DNA from: a virus
Strand: one strand, 5' to 3'
DNA: 37,414 nt
IMG/VR virus record: IMGVR_UViG_3300032291_003704
Coordinates: 1 to 37,414 of that record
Positions 12,475 to 21,561 of this stretch are shown piece by piece. The position numbers and the translations under genes were made by a program. Under the pieces are notes generated by a model. It saw nothing but the letters and a program-made list of their open reading frames with translations. It was not told the origin of the DNA and did no database searches. How positions within the stretch are numbered: the stretch's first letter is position 1; each line of letters starts with the position of its first letter.

Positions 12475-15400
12475 CTATTCATCCGGCTGTTGGTTGGCGG
12501 TTTGACTGTTATTCGAAGCGGCCAGCGTGGTCGTTGTGCGCCATTCCTGATAAAATGGAGAGGCAGACGCCTTCCGCACCACAATTTCAACCGGCACATC
12601 AGCGGTGTGCGTGTACGTGTAGCCAAAGCTGGTCCCAGCGACGGTTTGATTGGCCAGGACCACTTGCGTATCGGTGCGGCGGATCAGGATGCGCGATCCC
12701 ACCACAATGCTGCTGACATTCAGCGTGTAGCTGGCGGCTGGCGAGTAGTAGCTTCCATCATCGGCCTGCATCCGCGCGAAGCCGGGCACCTCATTCTCGC
12801 TAGCGTCCACCACCCGCACACCCTTGAGCGTGGCACCAGCAGAGCCAAACAGCGTCCCGCGCTGCGTTTCAAGCGCCGTGCCGACCGCGACTACCATCAC
12901 GGGCCACGCCATGTTGTGAAAGCCGCCAAGCGTGAACGCATCTTGCGCGGTCTGCCAGGAAAGGAACTGCGCGACCTGCGAAGCCGAGACGCCGGCAGGC
13001 ACCGTGACAGTGATTGACCACTGTTTTCCGTTCCACGTCACAGGTGACGCGCCGTGGTTGGTTACGGTGATGCCCAGCGCGCCGGGGTTGCTATCCGCTA
13101 TGGCGTTGTCGCTTTGGTTCAGCGGAAAGGCCGCACCGTTTTCAGTGAGTGTGAAGGGCGTCTCGATACCATCCCAGCCAGGGCGCCGCACCCGCAGGGT
13201 TACGCCAGCATCCGCATACCAAGCCGGGTAAAGGCGCGGCAGCGTGTGCGGCTTGACATCAAGCAGCCGACCGTCGCTGTTGCGGAAAACCGCCGCCATT
13301 GAACCCGCCGTCATATTCGCCAGCGACACCAAAGGCTCATTCTGCGGATACGGGTTATCAGCGATCAACTGCTGCGTGGTGTTCCCGAATATGCTGACGG
13401 CACGAAGCAGATTGCCCGCATTGGCCGTAGTGCAAACGGCGCGGAGCCGCCAGCGGAAGCCGACGCTGGGCGATAGGCCCGTTTCACCAGACAAGTTTGC
13501 AGCGGTCAGCGCCTTGAAGGTGCCGGAGAAGCCCACGCCTTTGTCGAGGTCATAGGTGAGCGCGATGTTGCCCGTATTTGAGCCGTCAAGGACAGGCGCG
13601 GTATTTTGCAGCGCGGAAATGCTGAGGACGTAATAAGGACACGTCCAAGTCACCTGATCCCCAACTGCGCGAAGAAGCAGGCCATTGGTGCCATCCCGAA
13701 CCGGAGTGCCTGCGTCATCGGTGTAGGCAACCGCCGAGAAATCATTGTTGGTCTTGACCGATCCGGCCATCACGGTGAGCATGATTTCCGTGGCCGACAC
13801 TTCCTGCTCTACGAAATGCACCCCACGGGCCGCAAAAACTGTATTTGTGCGACCGGCAGTAACAGCGCCTGAGTAGGTTTTGAGTCCACCACCCCACGTC
13901 CTGCGAGCGCGCCCGTTGTCAGTGATGGCTTGAGCATAAGCCCCGGCGCTATACGAAAACCCGCTATCAGCAATTCCCACATCGTCACAAGAATTCTGAC
14001 TGATTACGTTGATGTCGTAACCACCAGACGTTCTATAGAACGCCTTTGAAACTTTGATATTTCGCCCATTCGTAAAAGAAGCCAGTTCTCTAGCCCCGTT
14101 TACAAAAAGCGGCGCAGTGCGCGTGCCGATATTTCTTATTCTGACGTTACGAGCATTTGCGCCTTGGATTAACTGATTGGAAGGCCCGATGCCACGCGCA
14201 CCGCTGGTGCCATGCACGAAATTTTCAAAGTGATCCATGCCATCAATGAGCAGGCCGTTCACGTTATTGGCTATCATCCAAGAAATATTAGAAGAATTAA
14301 AGCCAACTCCCGCCGCAGAGAATTTGAAGTTTTTTAAGGTTATATTGATACCGCCATCCAAGATAAACGGGAAAACCGCAGCGCTAACATTGGAACAGTC
14401 TTCGAATAAAACATTTGAAGAGGCGAGCACGTCCCAACAACTGCTGCTGGCTGCACGGCTGAAGCACTCAACCCTAGTGAAAGCGGCGTTATTAAGCGCA
14501 GTGAACTGAATTGGATGACTACTTGAGTTAAAGCCAACAATCGGTTTGAATACTGAAACGTCCGTGAATGTCAGGTTTTCACTAAAGGAAAATCCAATTT
14601 GAGGCTTGCCTGATGCACCGAGCACCTGCGAAGAACAGACGTTTTCAAACAGCACTGAGGAATGGTAGGTACTGACGATGTTGTAAACTCCAAAAAAGCA
14701 GCCATCTAGCCCTGTGCTGTTTCGTACAATAAATGACGTGGTTGTCTGGCCACTCACAAAGCCGTTGCAACTAAGGTTGTTGATGTCCAGGCTGCCGGGG
14801 TTTCCAAAAAACCTATATCGGCGCTCATAGGTTGAGACATTGGCTGTATTGAAGCCATATCCGTTTGACGCAGTGATCGTGGCTGAGGCAGCAGTCATTG
14901 AAGCCGACAGGTTATAAGTGCCGACCCCGCCATTTCCAGTGCCAAGCGAAGTAATTATCGTACCCACGCTGATGCCGGTGCCGGTGACAATGCTTCCGAC
15001 AGTGAGGACTCCAGAAGTTACTGCGGTAACCGTCAGCACTGATCCCACGACCGAGCCTGTTACGACTGCGGTTGTCGGACCAGAGAAATACAAGAATGAA
15101 TTTGATGCTACGGTCTGCGAAACAGAAACAACGTAGTTGCCGGTGCCACCAAACGCCCCGCTCGCCCTAATCTCGACCGGATTCGCGACAGTTGATGATG
15201 CTGACAAGTTGTAAGTCCCGACCCCACCCGTGCCGGTTCCAAAGGATGTTATCGTGGTGCCACCCGCAATCGGGATGCCGGGGGAGGAAAGCTGCTGGCC
15301 GACGACGACCGCGCCCGAAATGACCCCCGTGACTGTCAACACCGTGCCGGAAATGGTGCCCAAGAAAAGCCCACTAGGGACAGCCGACACGACCGTTGTT

Positions 15401-16587
15401 CCTGGGGCGACCGTGGCCCCCGTGACACGCATCCCCGGCGAAATCGTAGTGTTTGTGCCCGATACGTTAGTGACGCTCAGCAGCGTTCCCGAAATCGAGC
15501 CTAGGAACACAGCGTTTGGCGACGCCGTGGAAAGGTGGATGTTCGGGGCTCTGATTTTTGCGCCATTCGGCGGAATACGCCCGAACGCACCGGCGCTGTA
15601 TATCGTGGTAGATGCCGCTGTGGATGAAGCGGATAGGTTGTAAGTGCCGATCCCGCCTGACCCGGTAACGAAGCTGGTGATTGTTGTCCCTGGCGTTACA
15701 TTCGTGCCAGACAAAACGCTGCCAACCGTCAGGTATCCAGCGATCACCGCCGTTACGGTTAAAACTGATCCCGATATAGAACCAGTGACCGCGCTGCTGC
15801 GGGTGCCGCCGCCGAAGGTGATAACGCCCGTAACTGTCGAAGAAAAAAACCGCCCCCGCAGATCAGCCGGAATGTGCGATGGCCCAAACTCCTGCGTATT
15901 GGCCCCACCCCACCACTGATAGACACCCGTTCCAGCGCCCGTCTCGACCTGCAAACCTGAAAGATAGTCAGCGACATAGTGCTGGAAAACCTGCGACGGT
16001 GAGCCATCCGAGACGCCTAATTCAAACCAGTCACCAGTCGTTGTGATCTTTGCGAGGGCGCTGGCTGCCACCGCCCGCCCGTTGTTTGATCCTGTGCCCT
16101 CACGCCCAACAAAATGTATCCACCCGCGCTGCCCGGCGCTTGCCAGCGTGGCGGTCGCGCCGCCGGTGAAGGTCAGCACATCGCTGGCTGCCAGGGGCGC
16201 GCTGCGACGGCGTAACTTGATCCAGCCCGTCGCGGGCATGGCACCACCGGGCGCAAGCGGCGCCGTGCCAAGGGCGGTCCAGATGCCCAGATACTCGCCC
16301 ACATTGGAGCCGCCACGTGTAACGTCTGGTGTGCCCTGTGTGCCTAGCGCCGGCACATTGCCGGTGGATGCGGTGAACGCCACCCACCATGTCTCAGTGG
16401 CGTCAATCCGAAGTTCGCCGTTGTTGATGTCAATGTCGCCAAGCACAACCGCCCGCTGTGCCCAGCGGGGATCGCTGTTAATCGTGACAGAGCCGCCACC
16501 GTTAATCGTGATGTTGTCGCCGGGGCGCAGCAGCGACATTGAAGCATCATCAAGATTGACGGCTGTGGTGACGGTTTGGTTGGCCAT
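12475..16587 (-). CDS. large modular tail spike/fibre with beta-helix region
   Basis: A 1370-residue protein, ATG 16587 behind AAGGTAA. The N-terminus (1-100, [20 protein letters not shown]) resembles a beta-strand attachment domain. Residues about 260-575 hold four copies of a module: G-S-x-x-G-x-V-L-T-V-T, G-T-x-I-T-S, G-T-G[12 protein letters not shown]. Residues about 580-905 are rich in short Asn/Ser/Phe strands ([29 protein letters not shown]), typical of a right-handed beta-helix that binds or cuts surface polysaccharide. The remainder is beta-sandwich-like ([23 protein letters not shown]). The beta-helix DNA is clearly less GC-rich than its flanks. Likely the host-range determinant. 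Confidence 0.8.
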   Translation of the reverse strand: MANQTVTTAVNLDDASMSLLRPGDNITINGGGSVTINSDPRWAQRAVVLGDIDINNGELRIDATETWWVAFTASTGNVPALGTQGTPDVTRGGSNVGEYLGIWTALGTAPLAPGGAMPATGWIKLRRRSAPLAASDVLTFTGGATATLASAGQRGWIHFVGREGTGSNNGRAVAASALAKITTTGDWFELGVSDGSPSQVFQHYVADYLSGLQVETGAGTGVYQWWGGANTQEFGPSHIPADLRGRFFSSTVTGVITFGGGTRSSAVTGSISGSVLTVTAVIAGYLTVGSVLSGTNVTPGTTITSFVTGSGGIGTYNLSASSTAASTTIYSAGAFGRIPPNGAKIRAPNIHLSTASPNAVFLGSISGTLLSVTNVSGTNTTISPGMRVTGATVAPGTTVVSAVPSGLFLGTISGTVLTVTGVISGAVVVGQQLSSPGIPIAGGTTITSFGTGTGGVGTYNLSASSTVANPVEIRASGAFGGTGNYVVSVSQTVASNSFLYFSGPTTAVVTGSVVGSVLTVTAVTSGVLTVGSIVTGTGISVGTIITSLGTGNGGVGTYNLSASMTAASATITASNGYGFNTANVSTYERRYRFFGNPGSLDINNLSCNGFVSGQTTTSFIVRNSTGLDGCFFGVYNIVSTYHSSVLFENVCSSQVLGASGKPQIGFSFSENLTFTDVSVFKPIVGFNSSSHPIQFTALNNAAFTRVECFSRAASSSCWDVLASSNVLFEDCSNVSAAVFPFILDGGINITLKNFKFSAAGVGFNSSNISWMIANNVNGLLIDGMDHFENFVHGTSGARGIGPSNQLIQGANARNVRIRNIGTRTAPLFVNGARELASFTNGRNIKVSKAFYRTSGGYDINVISQNSCDDVGIADSGFSYSAGAYAQAITDNGRARRTWGGGLKTYSGAVTAGRTNTVFAARGVHFVEQEVSATEIMLTVMAGSVKTNNDFSAVAYTDDAGTPVRDGTNGLLLRAVGDQVTWTCPYYVLSISALQNTAPVLDGSNTGNIALTYDLDKGVGFSGTFKALTAANLSGETGLSPSVGFRWRLRAVCTTANAGNLLRAVSIFGNTTQQLIADNPYPQNEPLVSLANMTAGSMAAVFRNSDGRLLDVKPHTLPRLYPAWYADAGVTLRVRRPGWDGIETPFTLTENGAAFPLNQSDNAIADSNPGALGITVTNHGASPVTWNGKQWSITVTVPAGVSASQVAQFLSWQTAQDAFTLGGFHNMAWPVMVVAVGTALETQRGTLFGSAGATLKGVRVVDASENEVPGFARMQADDGSYYSPAASYTLNVSSIVVGSRILIRRTDTQVVLANQTVAGTSFGYTYTHTADVPVEIVVRKASASPFYQEWRTTTTLAASNNSQTANQQPDE
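14865..15805 (-). repeat. four-copy protein module in the tail spike
   Basis: Full copies at about 15600-15800, 15165-15375 and 14865-15075 share a V-L-T-V-T … G-T-x-I-T-S … [10 protein letters not shown] core. A shortened, diverged copy lies at about 15380-15520 and lacks the G-T-Y-N-L-S end. Between modules 2-4 are short linkers. Confidence 0.75.
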
Positions 16588-16890
16588 TTACCTTGCTTTC
16601 CGCGAAAGCCATTCAGTCATTAAATCCAGCCCGCGCGTTCCCATGGCACCAGCCAGGCCCGCCGCGCCGCTTGTGATGAAGATCGCCCAGGAATCAGCCT
16701 TCAAGGCCGGGTCAAGCCACACCGCAGCCGCAGCGGCGATAACGCCAAGGGCCGCCCCCACAAAGCCTTCAAGCACCAGCCGCCAACCACGCGCGCCGCC
16801 CTGCGCAGCGAAGGCCACGCGCACAACCGCGCCCATGCCAGCCGCCGCCCCCGCAAGCTTGTCGATGAAGCCAATCGAATCATCAGACAT
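16588..16890 (-). CDS. holin-like membrane protein (LydA/holin III type)
   Basis: A 100-residue protein, ATG 16890 behind AAGGAAAA. Two to three hydrophobic segments are visible: about 12-29 (weak), 41-57 (FVGAALGVIAAAAAVWL) and 68-83 (WAIFITSGAAGLAGAMG), with a charged C-terminus EWLSRKAR. The layout resembles LydA-type holins (W-R-x-x-x-E-G-x-x-G-A…G-x-A-G…G…L). Unusually it is 10 kb from the lysis cassette, between the lectin-like protein and the spike. An alternative is a membrane-active virion protein. Confidence 0.5.
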   Translation of the reverse strand: MSDDSIGFIDKLAGAAAGMGAVVRVAFAAQGGARGWRLVLEGFVGAALGVIAAAAAVWLDPALKADSWAIFITSGAAGLAGAMGTRGLDLMTEWLSRKAR

Positions 16891-16901
16891 GATGGTTTTC
16901 C

Positions 16902-18980
16902 TTAAAGCCGTTCGGTTACGCGGAACGTGCGCGATGAAAGCGGGAAGCTGTCACGCGAAACCGCAGCATCTTCGCCGGGCACATTCACCGCACCCCAGAG
17001 GGCGCGGCGGTTCCGTTCAGCCAGCGTGTCGTTCAATTCCATAATCACCAACCCATCCTTAGCGGCCCCCAGAAGCCGCACCAGGTCCCGGTGCTGGTTA
17101 CGGGCTTCGCTAGTGGAAAGCGCAGGCAGGGTGAACGCCGCCATGCGCGGGTTAGCAATGGCAGGCACCGGGAATTCCGCACCCGTGAAGGGGTTGCGGT
17201 CCCGCCTGTCCAGCATCACGCGCCCTTCGCGAATGCCATAAGCCGTGCCGCGCAGCAGCCGCCAAAGCACGCCAGCCGCTAATACGCCAATATCCGTGAA
17301 GGCCGCAGTTGGGTTAGTGATGTCAATCCGCAGATACCGCCCCACAGCAGGCGCCGGCAGGGTCAGGATCACATTGCCCTGGTTCGCGTCTTCCGCTTCT
17401 GCCGCGATGGCGCCGGTGTCGCCCGTGACCTCGCTTGGCACCAAGGTTGAACCCGTGCCGGAAAGCGCCACAAGCTGCGCGTTGGTTAGCCTGCTACCGT
17501 AAAGGCGAAGCCGCCGCAGATGCGTGACTGCCTGATCCTGATAAATTTGCATCTGCGAAAGGCCCGGCAACGCGCCGAACCCATCTGTTTCAATCGCGCC
17601 GCCATTCATGGAATAAGCCATATCGTTGACCGCATAGGCGCTGGCCTGCGTGATCACCTGGCCTGCCGTCACCGCCGCGCCGCCGAAATCAGCAATAATT
17701 GCCCCCGCAACAGAATTGATGCCATCTGCAAAAGAAACGGCGCCTGCGCGGAATGATCTAAGGCCGGAGCCAGTAATTGGGTCGCCGACCGATGTTTGAT
17801 GAAGCACTTCGACCACGTTTTCACTGCGGATCGCCGCGTGGCGCGTTTCAGAAAACAGCGAAAAGCTTGCAGGCACCGAAATGGGCAGCGTTCCAAAATC
17901 CGTCGCGCGGGTAGTTACCGCCGGCGCACCAATCGGGTTTAGGATTGCGCTGGTGGCAAAGGATTTTTGTTCAAGCTGCGGGCAGGCGATCCTGAACGTG
18001 CAATCAATAGGGGTGTTGATCACTGGAATTATGGAAATCTGACTGCCGACCAGGCTCACGGTAGGCTGGGCCAACACTGCCGAAATTTGGCGACGGCTGG
18101 CCCCCATGCTTGGCGCATTGACATCTATCGCTGCGAACTGCTGGCCCAAAAAGGTAGGCCCAGCGCTCCACTCAGACAAAAGCATCAACACCTGCGAAAT
18201 GCCCGAAAGCGTTCCTGCCACGCGGCGAATGTAACAGCTATGCGTCCAATTCTGGCCAACCGATGCCGCTGCGTAGGCTTCATCAGCCCGCACCACAACA
18301 CCAACGCCAGTGCGGCTTGTGCCGACGAGCCGCAAATCCACATAAGGGACACCGCTATCAAAACCGAAATTGGCTACGTTCCAGCGCAGGTCAACGCCGT
18401 CTCCATACGCGGCCCAGTTTGTGGGCAGTGCCCCCAGGCCCAAAATGCCCACCATGTCAGGCCCGCCAACCACCGCACCGCCTGCGCAAGAATTGCGGAT
18501 GTAATTCGTGCTGGCCGGTTCCAAAAGCAGGCCGCGCCGTTCCAGCGTGGCCGGGTCATGATCAATGCGCCATTCGCCCGCCGCCGCGACGGTCAGGTTG
18601 CCAGCCCAGTCAAAATACGTTGCCTCTCCGGCGCCGCCTGTGCCGCCACGCGCGGCAGACCAGGCGGCCATGCTTGAAGGCGTTCCTTGCAGAAAATCCA
18701 AGCCCACAAGCGGCGCGGCTTCCACAAGGGCAGCTTCGCTCCCCACCCGCGCCCGCACCGTGGCGCCGGCCCCAAGCGTGGTTGAAATCAGCGCGGCACA
18801 ATCAACCGAAACATTTACGCCCATATTTGCGATGACGCTTGCGGTGCTTCCCATTAGGCGCGCGCGACGGCGCGGCTGAGGGTCTTGCAGGTTTGATAAA
18901 GGCATGGCGCCCACGGTTGCTTGATTGCTGGAAAGCGCTGCAAACCTGGCAACATTGTCATACAGAAAAGCGCCTGGCAT
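16902..18980 (-). CDS. putative tail protein with lectin-like domains
   Basis: A 692-residue protein. ATG 18980 overlaps the upstream TGA. A central stretch begins with the phrase EPASTNYIRNS, common in phage proteins that carry carbohydrate-binding (concanavalin/LamG-like) folds. A following jelly-roll pattern runs to about residue 380. Residues about 380-520 resemble a second LamG-like domain (SFSLFSETRHAAIRSENV, GLSQMQIYQDQAVTHLRRLR). Residues about 550-600 hold a discoidin-like end (GRYLRIDITNP). The C-terminal quarter repeats short strands and ends TFRVTERL. No enzyme motif. Likely a tail-tip or fibre component binding cell-surface sugars. Confidence 0.55.
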   Translation of the reverse strand: MPGAFLYDNVARFAALSSNQATVGAMPLSNLQDPQPRRRARLMGSTASVIANMGVNVSVDCAALISTTLGAGATVRARVGSEAALVEAAPLVGLDFLQGTPSSMAAWSAARGGTGGAGEATYFDWAGNLTVAAAGEWRIDHDPATLERRGLLLEPASTNYIRNSCAGGAVVGGPDMVGILGLGALPTNWAAYGDGVDLRWNVANFGFDSGVPYVDLRLVGTSRTGVGVVVRADEAYAAASVGQNWTHSCYIRRVAGTLSGISQVLMLLSEWSAGPTFLGQQFAAIDVNAPSMGASRRQISAVLAQPTVSLVGSQISIIPVINTPIDCTFRIACPQLEQKSFATSAILNPIGAPAVTTRATDFGTLPISVPASFSLFSETRHAAIRSENVVEVLHQTSVGDPITGSGLRSFRAGAVSFADGINSVAGAIIADFGGAAVTAGQVITQASAYAVNDMAYSMNGGAIETDGFGALPGLSQMQIYQDQAVTHLRRLRLYGSRLTNAQLVALSGTGSTLVPSEVTGDTGAIAAEAEDANQGNVILTLPAPAVGRYLRIDITNPTAAFTDIGVLAAGVLWRLLRGTAYGIREGRVMLDRRDRNPFTGAEFPVPAIANPRMAAFTLPALSTSEARNQHRDLVRLLGAAKDGLVIMELNDTLAERNRRALWGAVNVPGEDAAVSRDSFPLSSRTFRVTERL

Positions 18981-20539
18981 CAGCCCGCCCCCCACAAGGT
19001 AATTTCAAGACGCCGCGCCGATAGGCTTTCACGCCACCCAACCACCACGCCCGAAAAGCCATTTTCAAGGCCGAAAGCCGGGTATGTGATGCGCCCGATG
19101 TGCCCGATCTCCACCTGCCCAAGCAGCCTGTCAGTCACCACCCGCACCATGCGCGGCCCGGCTTCCAGCAACGTGCGCCACTTGGCCGCACGCGCCAGCG
19201 CTTCGCTTTCGTTCCAGTAAGCAGCCGGAAAGCTCACTTCCCGCTGCTGGGCCACGCGGGACGTGATCAAGGCGCTTTCCGCCCGCGCGAAGCTGCCTTC
19301 CTGTCCAAGGCGTTGCCGGTCTGCGGCAGATACCGCGCCCGCCACATTTGAAAGCGGCGCATGGTTGCGCTGCCAGCGCACTGCAATGGCGCGCGGCAAG
19401 GGGCGCAGGTTCGCCGGCAAGGGCAAAGGCTCGCATGACAAAATGCAGGCCGAAGGCAAATCAAACTGTGCTGTATCCGTCGCCAATGGATCAGCCAGGC
19501 GCAGCTTGCCGCCCCGCGTGCCTGAAAGCATGGCGCCAGACCCGGCTAGAATTTCTTCCACCGCTGCAAGCGTGCTGATAGCCCCCGCCCCTTGGTGAAA
19601 GCCCACCACGCCGGGCAGGTCAATTTCTGCAAAGCCCCAAGCGTCTTCGTCAAATTCAGTCAGACCAAAAGCGCCACCAAGCGTTTCCAGCATCCGGCGC
19701 AGAATGGTGCCGGTTGTGTTTGCGTAAATCGGCAGGGCATCGCCGCGCGCATCGGCGGTAACGTCACCATCCGGCGCGCCGCCAAGCTGGAAAAGGCCAA
19801 GCGCCGGAAAGTCCCGCGCCTGGCCCACGGCTGGCGTGCCGCTTGTCACAATAACCTGCGCCACGCCGCGAATACGGATAGCATCATGCCCGGCCATCGC
19901 GCGCCAATGGCTTTGATAGGTTGGCAAGCTGCCAGCGCCTAAATCAAGGTTGCCCAGGAAAACGGGCGCGATATTGAACACCTGCCCCAGCGTCACCGGC
20001 TTAGGCCGGCCCTTTAATTCTGCGCCGCCTTCCTGCCCGCCGGTGCCTTGATAGAGCGTGGGCTGCAACGGCGTCACCATACGTTCCGTCAAATCATTCA
20101 GGGCGATGCGGGACGTGAAATCGCCCGCGCGGTCAATACTGCGCAGCACGCCAACAAAAGAAACCGCCGCGCTGGCAAGCGTGGCGCCGAAATCACTGGC
20201 GCGCGGGTTGAAGGCGGGCAAGGCCAGCACCCGCACGGCCCGGCCATCTGCGCCACCAAACCGCGCCAGATCAGCGCTGAAGCCATCCCCATCAGCCAAG
20301 GCAATCTCAGACACCGTAAGCGCCACGCGCCCGCCCACGCCCACCGCATCGGCGGCAGACTGGCTTATTTCAATCTCCCCTATGATGCGCGGCTCGTAAA
20401 AGGCCAGCGCGGGGCTATCGATTGCACTTGTGACAAACCCGGCAGAGGCAAGGCGCAGCGTGTCCACATTTTGCAACGAAACAAAAGCCGCCGGCAGGAA
20501 GGCCGGGGCGATCATTGCCGGGGCATCAAAGGCCATCAT
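18980..20539 (-). CDS. putative tail-tip/baseplate hub-like protein
   Basis: A 519-residue protein; ATG 20539 overlaps the small upstream gene. It is beta-rich at the N-terminus (SLQNVDTLRLASAGFVTSAI, YEPRIIGEIEISQS, GGRVALTVSEIALAD). A middle part has a repeated strand-loop layout (FVGVLRSIDRAGDFTSRIAL). The C-terminus ends in a Tyr/Gly-rich barrel (IGHIGRITYPAFGLENGFSG, VVVGWRESLSARRLEITLWG), resembling the closing strands of tail-tip or hub proteins. It is the best candidate for the central tail-tip protein, because no lambda J, K, I or L homologue is visible. Confidence 0.45.
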   Translation of the reverse strand: MMAFDAPAMIAPAFLPAAFVSLQNVDTLRLASAGFVTSAIDSPALAFYEPRIIGEIEISQSAADAVGVGGRVALTVSEIALADGDGFSADLARFGGADGRAVRVLALPAFNPRASDFGATLASAAVSFVGVLRSIDRAGDFTSRIALNDLTERMVTPLQPTLYQGTGGQEGGAELKGRPKPVTLGQVFNIAPVFLGNLDLGAGSLPTYQSHWRAMAGHDAIRIRGVAQVIVTSGTPAVGQARDFPALGLFQLGGAPDGDVTADARGDALPIYANTTGTILRRMLETLGGAFGLTEFDEDAWGFAEIDLPGVVGFHQGAGAISTLAAVEEILAGSGAMLSGTRGGKLRLADPLATDTAQFDLPSACILSCEPLPLPANLRPLPRAIAVRWQRNHAPLSNVAGAVSAADRQRLGQEGSFARAESALITSRVAQQREVSFPAAYWNESEALARAAKWRTLLEAGPRMVRVVTDRLLGQVEIGHIGRITYPAFGLENGFSGVVVGWRESLSARRLEITLWGAG

Positions 20540-20694
20540 GCGTTTGGCGCCTTTGCCGAGATTTCCAGCAACACCACCGTCGCGCCGGGTTGCGCGCCGA
20601 GCGTCAAGGCTGGGCGGAAAGCTGGCGCGGCGGTTGACATGGAAGCTGCCAGCATGGCCGGCGCATCCATTGCGGGCGCGTCACCCGCCAACAT
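20536..20694 (-). CDS. 52-residue small protein between tail genes
   Basis: ATG 20694 lies 14 bp inside the end of the upstream membrane gene, and the TGA at 20536-20538 overlaps the next start (ATGA). The N-terminus is rich in Ala, Met and Pro (AGDAPAMDAPAMLAASM). The end, GATVVLLEISAKAPNA, looks like a strand. The motif DAPAM recurs at the start of the next protein (MAFDAPAMIAPA), hinting at a duplicated leader or a shared interaction motif. No homologue is recognised. Reading-frame coupling on both sides supports a true gene. Confidence 0.5.
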   Translation of the reverse strand: MLAGDAPAMDAPAMLAASMSTAAPAFRPALTLGAQPGATVVLLEISAKAPNA

Positions 20695-21091
20695 TGCCAG
20701 CGCTCTTCAAACGGATTACCGCGCCCCAGGCCAGGCCAATAGCGGCGGCCAAAACTGCAACCAAAAATAGTTGCTCATGCCCGCCCGCCACGGCTACCAC
20801 CAAAGCAGCGCCAGCCGTGACAAAAAGCGAATCCTGCACACAATCGCGCGCCGTCGCCCAGCTTGGGTCGCGGGCAAAATCCGGCACTTCCTTCCCCAAA
20901 GAATAGCCCAGCGCCACTGTAGCGAAGGCCAGGCCGGGGGAAAGGACAAACAGCAGGCCACCCACGAACACCGCGCCGATCATCGCGTGCGCCATCTGCG
21001 CCGCACACCACAAAAACCATTGGTCGCGCTGCGCGCTTGGCGTATTCAATTCAGCCAAGATCGAGCGAAAGGCGCGGCGCCAATCCTTCAC
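20681..21091 (-). CDS. phage-encoded membrane protein, unknown function
   Basis: A 136-residue protein; GTG 21091 overlaps the upstream TGA (GTGA). Hydrophobic segments lie at about 32-50 (AHAMIGAVFVGGLLFVLSPG), 52-64, 87-100 and 107-122. Between spans is KEVPDFARDPSWATARDC, which reads like a short cytosolic loop with conserved character. Proteins of this type sit next to tail genes in other alphaproteobacterial phages with no assigned role. Possible roles are holin-like lysis or exclusion of superinfecting DNA; both are guesses. Confidence 0.55.
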   Translation of the reverse strand: MKDWRRAFRSILAELNTPSAQRDQWFLWCAAQMAHAMIGAVFVGGLLFVLSPGLAFATVALGYSLGKEVPDFARDPSWATARDCVQDSLFVTAGAALVVAVAGGHEQLFLVAVLAAAIGLAWGAVIRLKSAGNVGG

Positions 21092-21561
21092 GGGATGGAA
21101 GCCCCGAGCGTGAAAATCGCGTCCACCTGTTCACCTGTGGCAAGATTTGCCCCAATCATCGCGGTGATAAGTGGATGATCCCGCGCAACTTCGCGCATAG
21201 TTGCCCAAGTCACGCGCGCCGCGAAGGCGTCTTGGCTTGGCAGTTCAGCAAAAACCGCTTCAATCGCCGCTGGCACCGCGCCCATGCGCGCGGCGGCAAG
21301 CGCTTCAGCTTCTGTGATAAAGCCCGTCAGGGCAAGCGCGATGAATAGCTGACGATTGGTCAGGATAATTGGTGCGGGCGATGTAGCTGGCGGCAAAGCC
21401 GCATCATCAATGGATAATTCATCAGCCGCGACCAAAGCCATGATTGCCGCGTAATCAGAATTCCCAAGATCAAGCGGCACGATACTTTGAACGCCCCGGA
21501 TGTCGCATTGAATAGCGGTGTTCACCCCGCCTGAAGCGAGGTACTTTGCATTCGAGTACAT
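21088..21561 (-). CDS. putative tail-fibre accessory/assembly protein
   Basis: A 157-residue protein; ATG 21561 overlaps the upstream fibre stop (GTG 21564 is possible). The first 70 residues are strand-rich and polar (SGGVNTAIQCDIRGVQSIVP). The second half is helical with a motif NRQLFIALALTGFITEAEAL and TEAEALAAARMG, resembling small fibre-assembly or tip-attachment partners that follow a fibre gene. Its immediate coupling to the upstream fibre gene supports a partner role. Confidence 0.5.
   Translation of the reverse strand: MYSNAKYLASGGVNTAIQCDIRGVQSIVPLDLGNSDYAAIMALVAADELSIDDAALPPATSPAPIILTNRQLFIALALTGFITEAEALAAARMGAVPAAIEAVFAELPSQDAFAARVTWATMREVARDHPLITAMIGANLATGEQVDAIFTLGASIP

Noticed and set aside
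16043-17044. 333-codon plus-strand frame
   Set aside because: Antisense to the spike N-terminus and the holin-like gene; low-complexity Ala/Pro/Arg/Ser composition typical of GC-rich mirror frames.
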